A stretch of DNA of 64,000 nt from contig OY365807.1 of the NCBI GenBank assembly GCA_959347315.1, forward strand, positions 31,540,786-31,604,785. Direction: 5' to 3'. The translations under genes and the position numbers were made by a program. The stretch is from Bimastos eiseni. Taxonomy: Eukaryota > Annelida > Clitellata > Crassiclitellata > Lumbricidae. Every line of letters begins with the position of its first letter. The stretch's first letter is position 1. Below are positions 13,053-22,088 of this stretch, piece by piece. The notes below the pieces were generated by a model. It was not told the DNA's origin, searched no databases, and was given only the letters and a program-made list of their open reading frames with translations.

Positions 13053-16000
13053 TTATTACATATAATGTACAATAACTAGGACATAAGACACACACATATA
13101 TATATATATATATTCTTATTACCGAAATTTGATACCGCACTTCTTCCACCATCCTTTGCTCGGAAGTGCATACACACACGCCTCGACGACGGCGCAATTG
13201 CAGCTGTACTGCAGAGCAATTGTGCGCAAAGGACTTGCTCAAGGTCCCTACACGGTGACGCCCCGGACGAGGCTTGAACCCACGCGCTCAGCACATACTG
13301 AACGTTACGGGCTGAACGCTCTAACCGATTGGCCACTGGCCACACCAATATATATATGCTATATATATATATAGTATGTACATATATTATATATAGAGAA
13401 TATATATATACACATAAAGATAAAACATCCATGCACATGCCTATATTATATATTTATATATGTAGTGCGCATATACAGTCACAAGGAAAGCCCGTGTAGA
13501 CACTTGGGGAGGTTGAGTTGATTGAATCTATGTGGGTCTTATTGCCCAGGCACTGAGGTCGACATGAACTAAGCTCAGGGCACAGCGTCTGCTCACACCA
13601 GCAGCAGAGAAATATTTAATTATCCTTGGAAAACAGCAGCAGCAGCAGCCACTCTCCTTTGCATCTTCCTTCTCTTCCTGCTCCTCCTCCCGCTGCTGGT
13701 CCCTAGTTCAACGTTGGCAAAGGGAGGACGAAGAAGAAGTTGGAAAGCAAACGTATCCCAGAAGGCAAGTAGCACGGACGACGGCAGCCGCTGGTTGGTG
13801 CGCCGCGTTGAGGAGCCTGGATGCAGTCTAATGATTTGTCATTAATATCCAATGGGCCCAGGTTCAAGGATCCAGCCACCGTCGCGGCCTCAGCCACCGT
13901 GTATACAGACCCTGGCCACCGTGAAGGCACGGGCCACATCAGCAACCTGGACATTCTGAATACCACTCTTCCTGCTCTGAAAGGCGACTACGAAAGCAAA
14001 CAGAACACTAGAAAAACGCACCTTGAACTTTGCAGACACTTTGCTAATGTCCATGCTCTACATGAAGTTAAGCTCAACAATCTTCTTACTTTACAATTAC
14101 AGAAGCAGGCAATGAACCGACGCCATCCTAGTGCACAGAAAGGACTGAAAGAGAAATAAATATGTTGTGGTCCCAAACAATTACATGGTAGTTTTTGTTA
14201 GATCTCAAAGAAGCAGATGATATGAACGAAAAGGTAAAAGGCGTTTAACTGGTTTTACCAGAAAGTATGCACAAAAGAGTGGCATGGTAAAACCATCACA
14301 ACATGGAAGTTCTAGGATCATATCTTCCATTTTTATGTTCCATTTTTATGTTGTCCCCGGCAGACTCTAACATCATCTGGGTTGCCATGGAAGCAGTTTC
14401 CCATTGATTTCAGAATAAAAGTTTCATTGGCATTTATTACCTAAAAAGAACCCCGCACCAGTACACTGACCTATATTCATGCTCTAATAACTCCTTATAT
14501 CCCTTCCTTCCTTCCTTTAAAAAGCAGATCAAACTCCTGATTTCTTCTTACTCACAAGGAGTTGGAAATCTTAGAGCATCATCTTGCGACCACCAACTAT
14601 CCACACCTCTGATTCACAGTTTAATTTGCAGGCAGTCTGATGTGACATTGTGCATTACAAATTTAATTAACAATAATAATTTTCAAAGCAAATACTAGTT
14701 TCGAGTAGGTCATAACCGGAAATTGCCTCGGCCAAATATTCCGCTTTTTGGGACTATTCGGAAGTATTCGCCTTGGCAAATATTATATACGCAAGTAGTA
14801 AAAAATTAAAAAACATTAAATCAATAATTTTTTAGAAACATTTACAATCTAAAAACAAGCAAAAACATTTAATGTATTAGTAGTTATTACAGGTACAAAC
14901 ATTTATTTTGCTAGTTTTTCATTATTCAAAATGGTAAAAGCGATGAAAGTCACAAATTTGCCCACTACTACTCGGTTCGTACCCGAATCCGGCAAATAGT
15001 GCATCCAAATACTCAAATTTAGCACTCGGCAGAAATCGTAAACAAGGCTATGCCCTATTTTCGGGATTTGTAGATTCGCTCAATGTCCTCATTTATCAAA
15101 GTATCTACATTCTACACTAAACAAACATATGTAAAGGTACTTATACTACAAGCATATTAGATTAATGTTCAAATACAATTATATTTCAGTTGTGTTCAGT
15201 GAAACTGTGTTCATAAACATTAGTAACGCAACAGTAGTGTGTTAAAAACAACATGCTTATTGACAAGTATAGATGGAGGTTTCAATTCAAGTACATAAAA
15301 TATAAGACTGTCAGTATGAATTTAATTAATTTAATAATTCAATTTGCAGGCAGGCATACAGAACAAACAAACAGCTACAGTCTTCCTAGCAACAATACAC
15401 AAAACATAAGACATAATAAATGAAGCATCAAGGCTGCCTCTTACTCCCTCAACAATGCACAAATAAATGCCCAAGACCCCTAAAACTCATTTAATAGAAT
15501 CCGAATGCCTTCCTTTGTCTCTGAGTCACTGGCATTTCTCATGTTTCTATAGCAGTCCACAGAACTGTCTCAGATTTAGCCAAAGTAAATACCTACCCAT
15601 AGTACCCATTAGTAAATGGAATTGCTTCATAAATTCTTAATATCACTATTCGTGTTATTATTACATCTATTCTTGTGCTTTCATTTGGTTTTATCACCAG
15701 CGTCATTAAGTTAATGACTAAAGGCACGGCCTAATGAGCTCAGCCTAAACACATACACTGGGTTAAGATTCTCCAGGAAGATGACTTAGGTTTTAAATAC
15801 AGAGGTGGTGCCTGCAAACAGCTAAACGGAAAGAGACCACAAGAGCACCATTTAATATGTATACATAAATATGTATATATACAAGTTATATATATATAAT
15901 ATATATATATATAAGTTTGTGTGTGTTATTCTGTGTGCATGCATATGTGTGTGCGAGTATGCATGTATGTAATACATTGTGTATGGATGTATGAATGTAT

Positions 16001-19000
16001 GCTTGTAAGCATTTAAAGCAAAACATTATACATTTGCATATGCATCTAAGTAAAGTTTCACAAACATGATCATAATGTCGAAGGATCATCTCAGTGAAAC
16101 AGAAATATATGTGACTTCTCTGCATACACAACTCATATACCAAACAATTAAACATGAAGAGCTTCGTGGGTGCCAGGCATAGTGTGCATTCAAAGTACCA
16201 AGGCATAGTGTACCAAGGCATAGTGTGCATTCAAAGTACCAAGGCATAGTGTACCAAGGCATAGTGTGCATTCAAAGTACCAAGGCATAGTGTACCAAGG
16301 CATAGTGTACCAAGGCATAGTGTGCATTCAAAGTACCAAGGCATAGTGTACCAAGGCATAGTGTGCATTCAAAGTACCAAGGCATAGTGTACCAAGGCAT
16401 AGTGTGCATTCAAAGTACCGAGGCATAGTGTACCAAGGCATAGTGTGCATTCAAAGTACCAAGGCAACTAGAATTTGTCTTAGATTCGAATGTAAATGTA
16501 CAAAGTTTTTACATGGTCTCGATCCTGCTCATAATTTAGTGAACTGATCGAGTGAGATCCTTCACACCACTGTCCGTTTCAATGGGTGGCACATTATTTC
16601 AGATTCTGTTAACGGACAATTTTTAGTCTAAGACTCAAATCGCTGCAAGAGGCCACCATCGGGAGGTTGAGCAGGACCTGATGCTTCCACAAAATTAATT
16701 CAAGTACGTTTGTACATTATGTATGGGTGTATTTGTTTTGGATGCATATAGGTATACCTGGTACAATAGTACACGGTCTGCATTTGGGCATAATCGGAAA
16801 TCACCTCGGCCGAATATCCCGTTTTTCATGACTACTTGGAAATATTTGCCACAGCAAATATTACACACAAAAATAGTTACAAATAATTGTTTAGCTCAAT
16901 AAATTTTTTATAAACATTTAACAATCTAAAAAGATGTAAATTTAAAACTTTATTAGTAGTCAATACAGGTACCAAAATTTATTTTGCTAATTTTCGTTTT
17001 GCAAAACGGCGAAAGTTGAACAGTTTAAGCATAAATAGTAAGTGTTTTTTAAATCAAAGATTTCCAACATCTGCTGTTTGTGTTGCAATTAAGGATGAAC
17101 CAAGTTTGAATTTCTGAGCACTGAGCTTTACAAGTTGAATTTTGACGATTCCGAGTTATGAATATTTAAAAGAAGTGTCATTCTCTTGATGCTTAGATTG
17201 GCAGTTTGCACAACTTTAATGAATTATTTAGTTTTGCCTTATTTAACAACAGGAAGTAGTAACTTGTAAGTACTAACAGTGGCAGAATTTGTGTTTTTAG
17301 TTAGGTCAATTGTCATTTTGTAAATAAAAATAACAGTGTTTTGCACTTTTAGTTAAGTCGATTGTTGTTTTGTAAATAAAAAGTCTGATTTTCGTTTTCA
17401 AAACAGAAATTTGCTAAGACTAACGCCGTAACCCATTGTTTGTCCGAGTTTTGCTGAATAACAAGAAAATTGGACTCGCAGAGTTTTGATTCATCCCTAG
17501 TTGTCAGTTGGCTTAGTTAATCACTTGGCTCTATAAATGAATAAAGTGAGCTGAAGGCATCCAAAGACATCAAATTATATTATTAATTATTATGGACATG
17601 AAATTTTACCTATTAAGTAAGTATGCTAATAAGCACAGAGCATTGAATTCCCTTCCTATCTTCGCAAACTGTCTCCGTTTTTACTCGATTCTGACCTTCC
17701 TCGGACTACCCTTTCGACAACCCATTCGATTTGACACAGAGCTCGTGAATAAGAGATTCTTGAATATCACAGGAAACCTTTCTATCAGCAGAGCCATGCA
17801 CAGGCATGGCAAAAGACCAATAGATTCTCATCCATGATAGGCTGAGGATCACTGATGAGTAATACCGGTATACATGTATTCCTCATACACATCAGTGCAA
17901 TATGCACCAAAAAGTCCGAACACAGTGTCAACCATCAACACTCGAAGCCCTGAGATTATACACAATGAAGCTTTGATTCACAACAGATCATTTTCTTGTA
18001 ATTCTTAAGGAATGACAAGAACTTCAAAAATCTGCTCTGACAGCATTCAGAAAGCAAATATAAAACTTCTCGGTTTAAAACATGTTAATCAGGCAGTAAA
18101 TAATGTATTAATTAAATTTCATATTGACAATAAACGTGACACTGCAACAGCATAGTCAAAAAAAATACTTCTGAAGGCAAAATTATTTAATACTTTAATG
18201 ACCACAGCAGGTACCGCATGGGCAACTTGAAAGAGGTTTAGTGACAGAAACATAAACTAAAAGGACACTTAAGAATAATTAAACATAAAGACCAGGAGGT
18301 CAACAAACATTGGAGACAGGGATGTCATTCAGTTATTTTTAGAGGAGGCAAGAAAGAATTTTTCTGGCAAAGGGGCGGAAGTGTTTCTCCTTCTTGTTTT
18401 AGATTTGTTTTGGTTTTCTGGCAAAGGGGTTCTCGTTCGTGTTTTAAATTTGTCGTTAGTTTCGTTTTTGCGTTTTCAGTGGTACCAAAAGATTTGATTT
18501 GTTAAATCTTGTATCGGCAAAAACACCGATACAGTTTCAAAAAAGTGAAATTATTCAATTACAGGCACCTGTGATACGATATAATGGTAATATATTAAAT
18601 TCAAGGAGACTTACTATTAATATGGCTATTAAATTATGACCTTGTATGGAAATTTGCATGCATCATAATCTAAATCAGGAAATTCAGAGGGAGCAAATGC
18701 CTCACCCTTGCCCTCAAAATGACGTCCCAGAATACAGAAGGCTTACGAAACAAAACGCATTCAAAGATTTTAACCCTTTAACAACCAGTGCATAGTAAAA
18801 CGTAAGGCGTATTCAGTAACGCTGGTCATTAAAAGGTTAACAATGCATGTAAGATCAAACTGGACATTCATTGCAATTTTATCATGTTTGGTATGCCAAT
18901 TCTTACTAACACAATCCTAATCTGATAGCAGACTTTATATAAGACATTGGTCTGAGTAAATACATATATAGGGTGACACAAAAGTTTGTTCACCGTTTTC

Positions 19001-21072
19001 AAACTTAAATATCTCGGTCAAAATGACTCGCATCCCTTAAATATTTTATAAGCATATACAGGACTCACATACTAAATAACCCTGAAAATTTTAAGTCGAA
19101 CATGCATAAAATCATGTGTAGAGTATACATTGCGACGGTGCGATGTGCATTTCTGGCTCGTGCCTGGATATGACGTCACCATTATTCACCCCGCTTAATG
19201 GAGTATAATTTTGGAGCATCGACACTGGACTGTGGAAGACTGGTCGAATGTTTTGTTTACTGATGAGTCGCTGTTCAAGATGTTTTATGTACCAAATGCA
19301 CAAAACGCTACAGTTTGGGTTCACACGAGGAGAACGTTCTGTCTGCTCCATAAATGAAGTATAGTCTGACAGTGATGGTGTGGATTGGGATGATGGCCAG
19401 AGATCTCACAAGCCCTCAATTTGCGTCAAATGGTACCAGACTGAACTCACATTACTACATTGCAAACATTCTTGAGCAATACGCATAGCCAGCGTTCGAT
19501 AGACAACAGATAATGGCAGTGTTATGCATAGAAAGTTATTTTTTGACAATGATCTTGGGAATATTTCAACAGGATGTTGCATGCTGTCATACACCAGATG
19601 TGACGACGAAGTGGCTAGACTAAAAGCCCCGGCACGCACAAAGATTAGACACCAAAACTCGCTGGATATTCCTGTATTCTCCTATATTGAGAACTTGTGG
19701 AGTATTATGTCTATCAGCATTTATAAAGATCCTGAGTCAAAGAACGCTGATCAGCTCAAACATTGCCTCCAACGTGCATGTAGATCTATAGAAGTTGGGA
19801 CACTTCAGTCGCTGATTCGGTCTATGCCGTATGGAGGTAGTGATGTCATTAAGCAGAATGAAAATACTGCTTCACTGAAATATAAGGCCTAATATTGTTT
19901 TAACCTATAAGCATTGACTTGAAGCTAGAAACTGTATATAACATGAGCAACTTAAATTAATCGAAACTTGCACGAATGTTCCTTTATATAATAGAAAACA
20001 ATTAACATGCATGCTCCTCGTGATATCTTCTTTCCCACATACCTGTCGCATTCTATAATACAACACAGCTTGTGATGCTGCATTCTCATTTCCATTCACA
20101 GCCTGTATCCCACTACATTGTCTTTCATGTGTCCTTAAGTTCCAAAAGTGCATTCTTCCTTTCATGTCTACTTTGTTGTAGAGGTATCTCTGTTTCAGAC
20201 TAGGCATAATTGATGTGTTCTTACACATACACAAAATGTTATGATTTACATGCATGCATATACGGAATATATCTGAGAGCACAGAGTTTCCATTTATTAA
20301 ACAAAAAGAGGCTTTGATGTTAACCAGTGAGCGCATGAATCCTGCATTATTTAATAAACATTTTAATCACACACACCAACACCATAGCCCACAGTTTTTA
20401 ATTAGTCGTAATTACTAAAATATATGTACAATGAACAATGAAAGAACAAGTTAATACAACAGGCCAGCTCAGTTCAGTATAGAACAACAGCCAAAGATAT
20501 AACTAGCACTTTACACAATCATTATATTTATATATTTATTCTGCCTTAAAGAATGTGAGGAACTTTTAGACAAAATGATGTCTCATAGTTCCGTAAAGTT
20601 TTAAAGTGTGAATTTCTCCTTTGCCTAATTACTTTTACGGTGTCCATTGTAAAGGCACCTTTGAACATGAGGGCGCATGCAATCTAATCATAAAAATATT
20701 TGCACTTATTTATAATAATATCACGCACGCTCCGTACACATCGACCAAAAGTTATTTGTCACCATTAATATATTGGTTCAAAGGATTTCACCCAATAAAT
20801 TAATTTCAAATAAACACCATCATCACGGTTATGCGGTCGGTATAGCACATCACGCAAATATACACGTGCATCGCTGATTGTACTCTATTTATACATATAT
20901 CGGAGCACTTCCTGTAACCAGGTTGCTCCGAGTACCAATATAAGAAATACAGCCCAAGGCTCGCGTCAATATCAAACCCCACTTCTCTTAAAACATTACG
21001 TCTAATACCCATTCCAGCAGAACCACAGCTCACCTCTTTCTGTAACTGCTCTTCGTCACAAGGATCCTCCAT
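2560..21072 (-). CDS. Raf: Raf serine/threonine kinase (B-Raf type), 5' part, spliced
   Basis: Raf is recruited to the plasma membrane by Ras-GTP and phosphorylates MEK in the ERK cascade. Nine firm exons and one tentative exon join with matching phases. Order in the protein: B-Raf-specific helix block (about residues 1-70), Ras-binding domain (about 108-180), C1 zinc domain (191-236, ligands H-X12-C-X2-C-X9-C-X2-C-X4-H-X2-C-X7-C, the same spacing as Raf-1), Ser/Thr-rich linker with a 14-3-3 motif RSTSVP (293-298), acidic N-region [11 protein letters not shown], glycine loop GSGSFGTVY and the VAIK lysine. The start ATG (GACATGG context) has an in-frame TGA 33 bases upstream. The RRDS-NEE sequence resembles B-Raf (RRDSSDDWEIP), not Raf-1 with its tyrosines, which suggests a constitutively primed kinase. 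The rest of the kinase domain lies beyond position 1. Intron 1 is 12.4 kb; the others are 0.4 to 1.2 kb. Confidence 0.96.
3169..3216 (-). CDS. Raf: Possible Raf exon 9 (48-base cassette)
   Basis: Acceptor AAATTGCAG, then 16 codons reading [16 protein letters not shown] up to a weak GTGTTT donor. Length is divisible by three and phase 0 fits both neighbours. The basic Ser/Gly content suits the region before RSRRDS, where vertebrate B-Raf also has alternative exons. The weak donor leaves doubt; exon 8 to exon 10 splicing is also in frame. Confidence 0.4.
3286..3468 (-). CDS. Raf: Raf exon 8, Ser/Thr-rich linker
   Basis: 61 codons, acceptor TTTTGTAG, donor TTT|GTGAGC, phase 0 at both ends. The sequence runs [16 protein letters not shown] to VGGDLDSEF with SSNTSPTNQ in between. 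This is the unconserved hinge between CR2 and the kinase domain, so support comes from the open frame, splice sites and phase, not from homology. Confidence 0.8.
3714..3864 (-). CDS. Raf: Raf exon 7, 14-3-3 site
   Basis: One base plus 50 codons, acceptor TTGTCTTTAG, donor CAG|GTAAGC. Proline/serine linker followed by [13 protein letters not shown], the counterpart of DRSSSAPNVHI around human B-Raf S365, the inhibitory 14-3-3 phosphosite. The predicted phosphoserine is residue 296. Confidence 0.94.
3894..4266. repeat. 29-bp minisatellite in Raf intron 6
   Basis: From 4101 the unit CACCATATAACACCAAAATG plus ACATTCAGT repeats with a 29 bp period (starts near 4101, 4130, 4159, 4188, 4217, 4246). 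A lone related unit sits at 3894-3922, right beside Raf exon 7. The DNA between contains an imperfect inverted pair around GAAATGTCTGTCTT. Confidence 0.85.
4403..4608 (-). CDS. Raf: Raf exon 6, cysteine-rich C1 domain
   Basis: 68 codons plus two bases. [20 protein letters not shown] begins the domain, and all remaining zinc ligands are present (C204, C207, C217, C220, H225, C228, C236). The domain binds phosphatidylserine/Ras at the membrane and helps hold Raf autoinhibited. The tail ([17 protein letters not shown]) is family-variable. The donor is taken as AAAGCA|GTAGGT because a TAG follows immediately and the phase (2) then fits exon 7. GC content is clearly higher than in the flanking introns. 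Confidence 0.95.
5191..5305 (-). CDS. Raf: Raf exon 5, end of RBD and first C1 ligand
   Basis: One base plus 38 codons, acceptor CTGTTAG, donor [26 protein letters not shown] matches GWDTDISWLTGEELHVE of B-Raf. The exon ends in IPHNF, whose histidine (residue 191) is the first zinc ligand of the C1 domain. Phase 2 in, phase 0 out, consistent with both neighbours. Confidence 0.95.
6364..6464 (-). CDS. Raf: Raf exon 4, RBD core
   Basis: 33 codons plus two bases. [20 protein letters not shown] carries the Ras-contacting strand and helix. The arginine in MRLREL aligns with Raf-1 R89, the residue essential for Ras binding. Joined to exon 3, [14 protein letters not shown] has the same length as human NKQRTVVPARCGVT with no gap. 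Donor CCAAG|GTAATA leaves phase 2. Confidence 0.94.
7128..7349 (-). CDS. Raf: Raf exon 3, coiled segment and start of RBD
   Basis: 74 codons, acceptor CATTGCAG, donor TCT|GTGAGT, phase 0 at both ends. It starts with a glutamine-rich helix ([13 protein letters not shown]), then an acidic MDDDD stretch and a Ser/Asn/Pro linker. It ends in the first RBD strand, [12 protein letters not shown], equivalent to VRVFLPNKQRTV of B-Raf. Confidence 0.95.
7887..8115 (+). mobile_element. tRNA-derived SINE, copy A (Raf intron 2)
   Basis: Head resembles a tRNA gene with an internal pol III promoter: A-box-like GATCGGTTAGAGCGG and B-box-like GGTTCGACCCT, then a body with TAGGGACCTTAAGCAAGTCC. It ends near GATATCAAATTTCAAG. 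Further copies lie at 13121-13346 and about 61600-61841, with a fragment at 59799-59868. It is an interspersed element, not a functional tRNA: the arms do not fold into a full cloverleaf and the body continues about 140 bases. Confidence 0.85.
8560..8661 (-). CDS. Raf: Raf exon 2, B-Raf-specific (BRS) block
   Basis: 34 codons, acceptor TTGTTACAG, donor AAG|GTCAGA, phase 0 at both ends. [20 protein letters not shown] and HPPSMYLK align with [20 protein letters not shown] and NPPSIYLE of human B-Raf. In B-Raf this region contacts KSR/MEK and drives selective heterodimerisation; that role is inferred here from family knowledge. Confidence 0.95.
9000..9280 (-). repeat. Interspersed repeat R1, inverted partial copy
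   Basis: 9083-9150 (CTATTTGCCGGATATGGGTA then CGAACCGAGTAGTAG) is the reverse complement, at roughly 85 percent, of 14957-15029. The surrounding bases match more weakly. It has the ATTTGCC/GGCAAAT ends typical of the R1 copies at 14.7 and 16.8 kb. Confidence 0.6.
9360..9690 (+). mobile_element. LINE 3'-end-like fragment
   Basis: Locally GC-richer stretch ending in GGAGCACTATATAAATTTAA followed by an (ATTA) tail. This is the form taken by 3' ends of non-LTR elements elsewhere in the window (29.3, 41.4 kb). No coding part is recognisable, so the class is inferred from the tail alone. Confidence 0.35.
10850..11964. mobile_element. hAT-type element (outer), interrupted
   Basis: Terminal inverted repeats CAATGTTCCCTCTAA at 10850 and TTAGAGGGAACATTG ending at 11964. 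The flanks CCAACAAG (10842-10849) and CCCACAAG (11965-11972) are an 8 bp duplication with one mismatch. No transposase is visible, so it is non-autonomous. It is split near its right end by the inner element at 11173-11947. Confidence 0.82.
11173..11947. mobile_element. hAT-type element (inner), nested
   Basis: Ends CAGAGGTTCTTAAC and GTTCAGACCTCTG are imperfect inverted repeats. Flanks GCCTAGAG (11165-11172) and GCTTAGAG (11948-11955) form an 8 bp duplication of sequence that belongs to the outer element's right end. The 775 bp interior holds a 62-codon frame (11407-11595) that I do not recognise. Confidence 0.82.
12901..13120. repeat. Three-copy block with (AT)n, beside SINE copy B
   Basis: A segment ATAATGTACAATAACTAGGA plus CATAAGACACACACATAT is repeated three times, each followed by an (AT)n run (longest about 12995-13050) and TTCTTATTAC. 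The third run abuts the SINE 3' end. Confidence 0.85.
13121..13346 (-). mobile_element. tRNA-derived SINE, copy B (Raf intron 1)
   Basis: Reverse complement carries CCAATCGGTTAGAGCG (A-box region) and GGGTTCAAGCCTCG (B-box region), then TAGGGACCTTGAGCAAGTCC and a tail ending GGTATCAAATTTCGG. Similar along its whole length to copy A. The tail runs straight into the (AT)n block on its left. Confidence 0.88.
13490..14165. other. GC-richer island in Raf intron 1, unassigned
   Basis: Includes a (CAG)4 run near 13635, CT-rich DNA, and a plus-strand open frame of 112 codons (13821-14159) rich in Thr, Asn and Leu, followed at once by AATAAA. I recognise no domain. It could be an old retroposed cDNA or chance; the higher GC than the surrounding intron is the only positive sign. 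Confidence 0.25.
14720..15030 (+). repeat. Interspersed repeat R1, copy 2
   Basis: ATAACCGGAAATTGCCTCGG to CAAATTTAGCACTCGG aligns along about 240 bases with 16782-17030. Shared landmarks are CGGAAAT...CCTCGGCC, AGAAACATTTACAATCTAAA and the TTATTTTGCTA run. It ends in a motif found inverted at 9.1 kb. Probably a non-autonomous DNA transposon; no clean target duplication found. Confidence 0.7.
16182..16467. repeat. Composite 41-bp minisatellite
   Basis: Unit GCATAGTGTGCATTCAAAGT plus ACCAAGGCATAGTGTACCAAG, about six copies. Each 41 bp unit is a 26 bp and a 15 bp module sharing GGCATAGTGT. One copy carries an extra 15 bp module, and a few copies have point changes (ACCGAGG). Confidence 0.9.
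16782..17040 (+). repeat. Interspersed repeat R1, copy 3
   Basis: ATAATCGGAAATCACCTCGG through GCAAAACGGCGAAAGTTG, the same family and orientation as 14720-15030, about 75 percent similar by eye. It lies only 50 bases before a different element (17090-17499). Confidence 0.7.
17090..17499 (+). mobile_element. hAT-type MITE, TAAGGATGAAC family, copy 1
   Basis: Ends TAAGGATGAAC and GATTCATCCCTA are inverted repeats. The interior is closely similar to 54891-55340: TTTGCCTTATTTAACAACAG, GTGTTTTTAGTTAGGTCAAT, TGATTTTCGTTTTCAAAACA. The flanks GTTGCAAT and GTTGTCAG agree at five of eight bases, a decayed target duplication. Confidence 0.78.
17500..18769. other. Raf intron 1, no gene or clear element
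   Basis: AT-rich sequence with an 81-codon plus-strand frame (17592-17837) that I do not recognise. The only pattern is a repeated TTCTGGCAAAGGGG phrase near 18360 and 18418. Confidence 0.5.
18770..18840. mobile_element. 71-bp palindromic piggyBac-like MITE
   Basis: TTAACCCTTTAACAACCAGTG at the left and CGCTGGTCATTAAAAGGTTAA at the right are near-perfect inverted repeats bounded by TTAA on both sides. The CCC(T)TTAA end and TTAA flank match piggyBac-type insertion. Far too short to encode anything. Confidence 0.55.
18971..19890 (+). pseudogene. Tc1/mariner transposase relic
   Basis: Three frames carry successive transposase blocks. 19211-19345 reads [18 protein letters not shown] (first catalytic Asp region), the next frame has [11 protein letters not shown] (about 19370), then [10 protein letters not shown] near 19560 (second Asp region) and IENLWSIM with SIRSMP-like ending (19690-19830). 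The usual SPDLNPIENLW is changed to [10 protein letters not shown], so the third catalytic position is lost. GGGTGACACAAAAGTTTGTT at 18971 may be the left terminal repeat; no right end was found. Dead element inside Raf intron 1. Confidence 0.85.
19900..21033. other. Start of Raf intron 1, no gene seen
   Basis: Contains a 143-codon minus-strand open frame (19905-20336) on the Raf strand. It shows no recognisable domain, has AT-type codon use and no splice context, and is most likely chance. No repeats noted. Confidence 0.5.
21034..21072 (-). CDS. Raf: Raf exon 1 (coding part)
   Basis: Encodes [13 protein letters not shown], ending at a strong AG|GTGAGC donor in phase 0. The acidic peptide continues directly into exon 2 ([14 protein letters not shown]), mirroring [15 protein letters not shown] of human B-Raf. 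The in-frame stop at 21103-21105 fixes this ATG as the first in frame. The 5' UTR extends to an unknown start site at higher coordinates. Confidence 0.88.
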
Positions 21073-21330
21073 GTCCCGAACTTTCTTTTTCGGATTAAAC
21101 GATCATATCATTCAGAATCTCAGTAACGAAGTCTAAACAGTCAACACACAAATTACACGCACCATCACCATAGCCTACAGTTTTTGCTAAAACAGTTGCT
21201 AGTGAATTACGTCATTTGTTTACTAGCGTCGTCTAACGATAAAAACTCGGACGGATTAACGCACTTCCTACTTCCTAGTCCTTTATAATGCTGCTAACAA
21301 TGTATAGTCTGGTAATCGTAAAACCAAACT
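21073..21330 (-). promoter_or_regulatory. Probable Raf 5' UTR and proximal promoter
   Basis: Sequence directly upstream of the Raf start codon, slightly richer in CpG than the flanks. Visible elements: a CRE-like TTACGTCA at 21207-21214 and two adjacent GGAA cores (CTTCCTACTTCCT on the plus strand, 21264-21276) of ETS type. No clear TATA box. Start site and function are inferred from position only. Confidence 0.35.
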
Positions 21331-22080
21331 TCTAAAGTGTGTCGAAAGCTAAACGCAGGGCACCAGCTTATTCAAGAGCACTGCGTCTAGTCAGATGGAT
21401 TGCTCAGATGGTTGTCAGAAGAAGGTTATATTCTGGCTGTCGGAGGGTCGACCATATAATAGGGGAGAAATCTATCTACTCAGTATTTCTATACAAGAAG
21501 ATTATAGGCCTGGCTTCTGACACACATAAGCATATATGCTCCTCTTCGGAAAATAACAATGCGAATAGAACTAATTAAGCTCCACATATGGTAGGCCTTT
21601 AATTTGACGTGCTTGTTTTGCCTCCCAACAGTTTTTGCACTTGTTATAGCCTAACTCGAGAGGATTCTGTTAATCAAAGCTATAGACACCATAGATCTGT
21701 AGGCCTAGCATTGATCGACAAAGCTCCGTTGCCTATATATAACCAATGCCGGACACCGGCCCTACATGCTTGGTCTGTCATCGAGCAGAATTAATTCTAA
21801 GGACAAAAAAGAACAAATCACAAGCCAACATGAAAATGAATAATCTTAGATAAAACAGAAAGTGAAGAATCTGACTGGGATAAAATAAGTGCTTGATGCT
21901 GATGGGAAAGTTTAATTTTGCTTAGGCCTACACGATGGGTCAGGTAATAAACATGTAATGACAGGAGCCTATCGATGATAGGACCTATATGGATGAAACG
22001 CGTAGGCCTACGGTCTGTGGAAGGAGATATGCATGATGCCACGGTTACTCTAATACTCTGAAGGCGGCCCAGTGCTCAAG
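21331..22080. other. Intergenic, upstream of Raf
   Basis: No recognised gene; frames up to 79 codons look random. Contains TAGGCCTA palindromes at 21700, 21923 and 22003, part of a cluster that runs to 23590. Confidence 0.45.
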
Positions 22081-22088
22081 ATGGGCCT

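Noticed and set aside
12979..13438. Minus-strand frames ending in IYIYIYI runs
   Set aside because: They are read-through of the SINE and the adjacent (AT)n tract.
19905..20336. 143-codon minus-strand frame inside Raf intron 1
   Set aside because: No recognisable domain, no splice sites connecting it to Raf, and no codon bias; kept only as an intron note.
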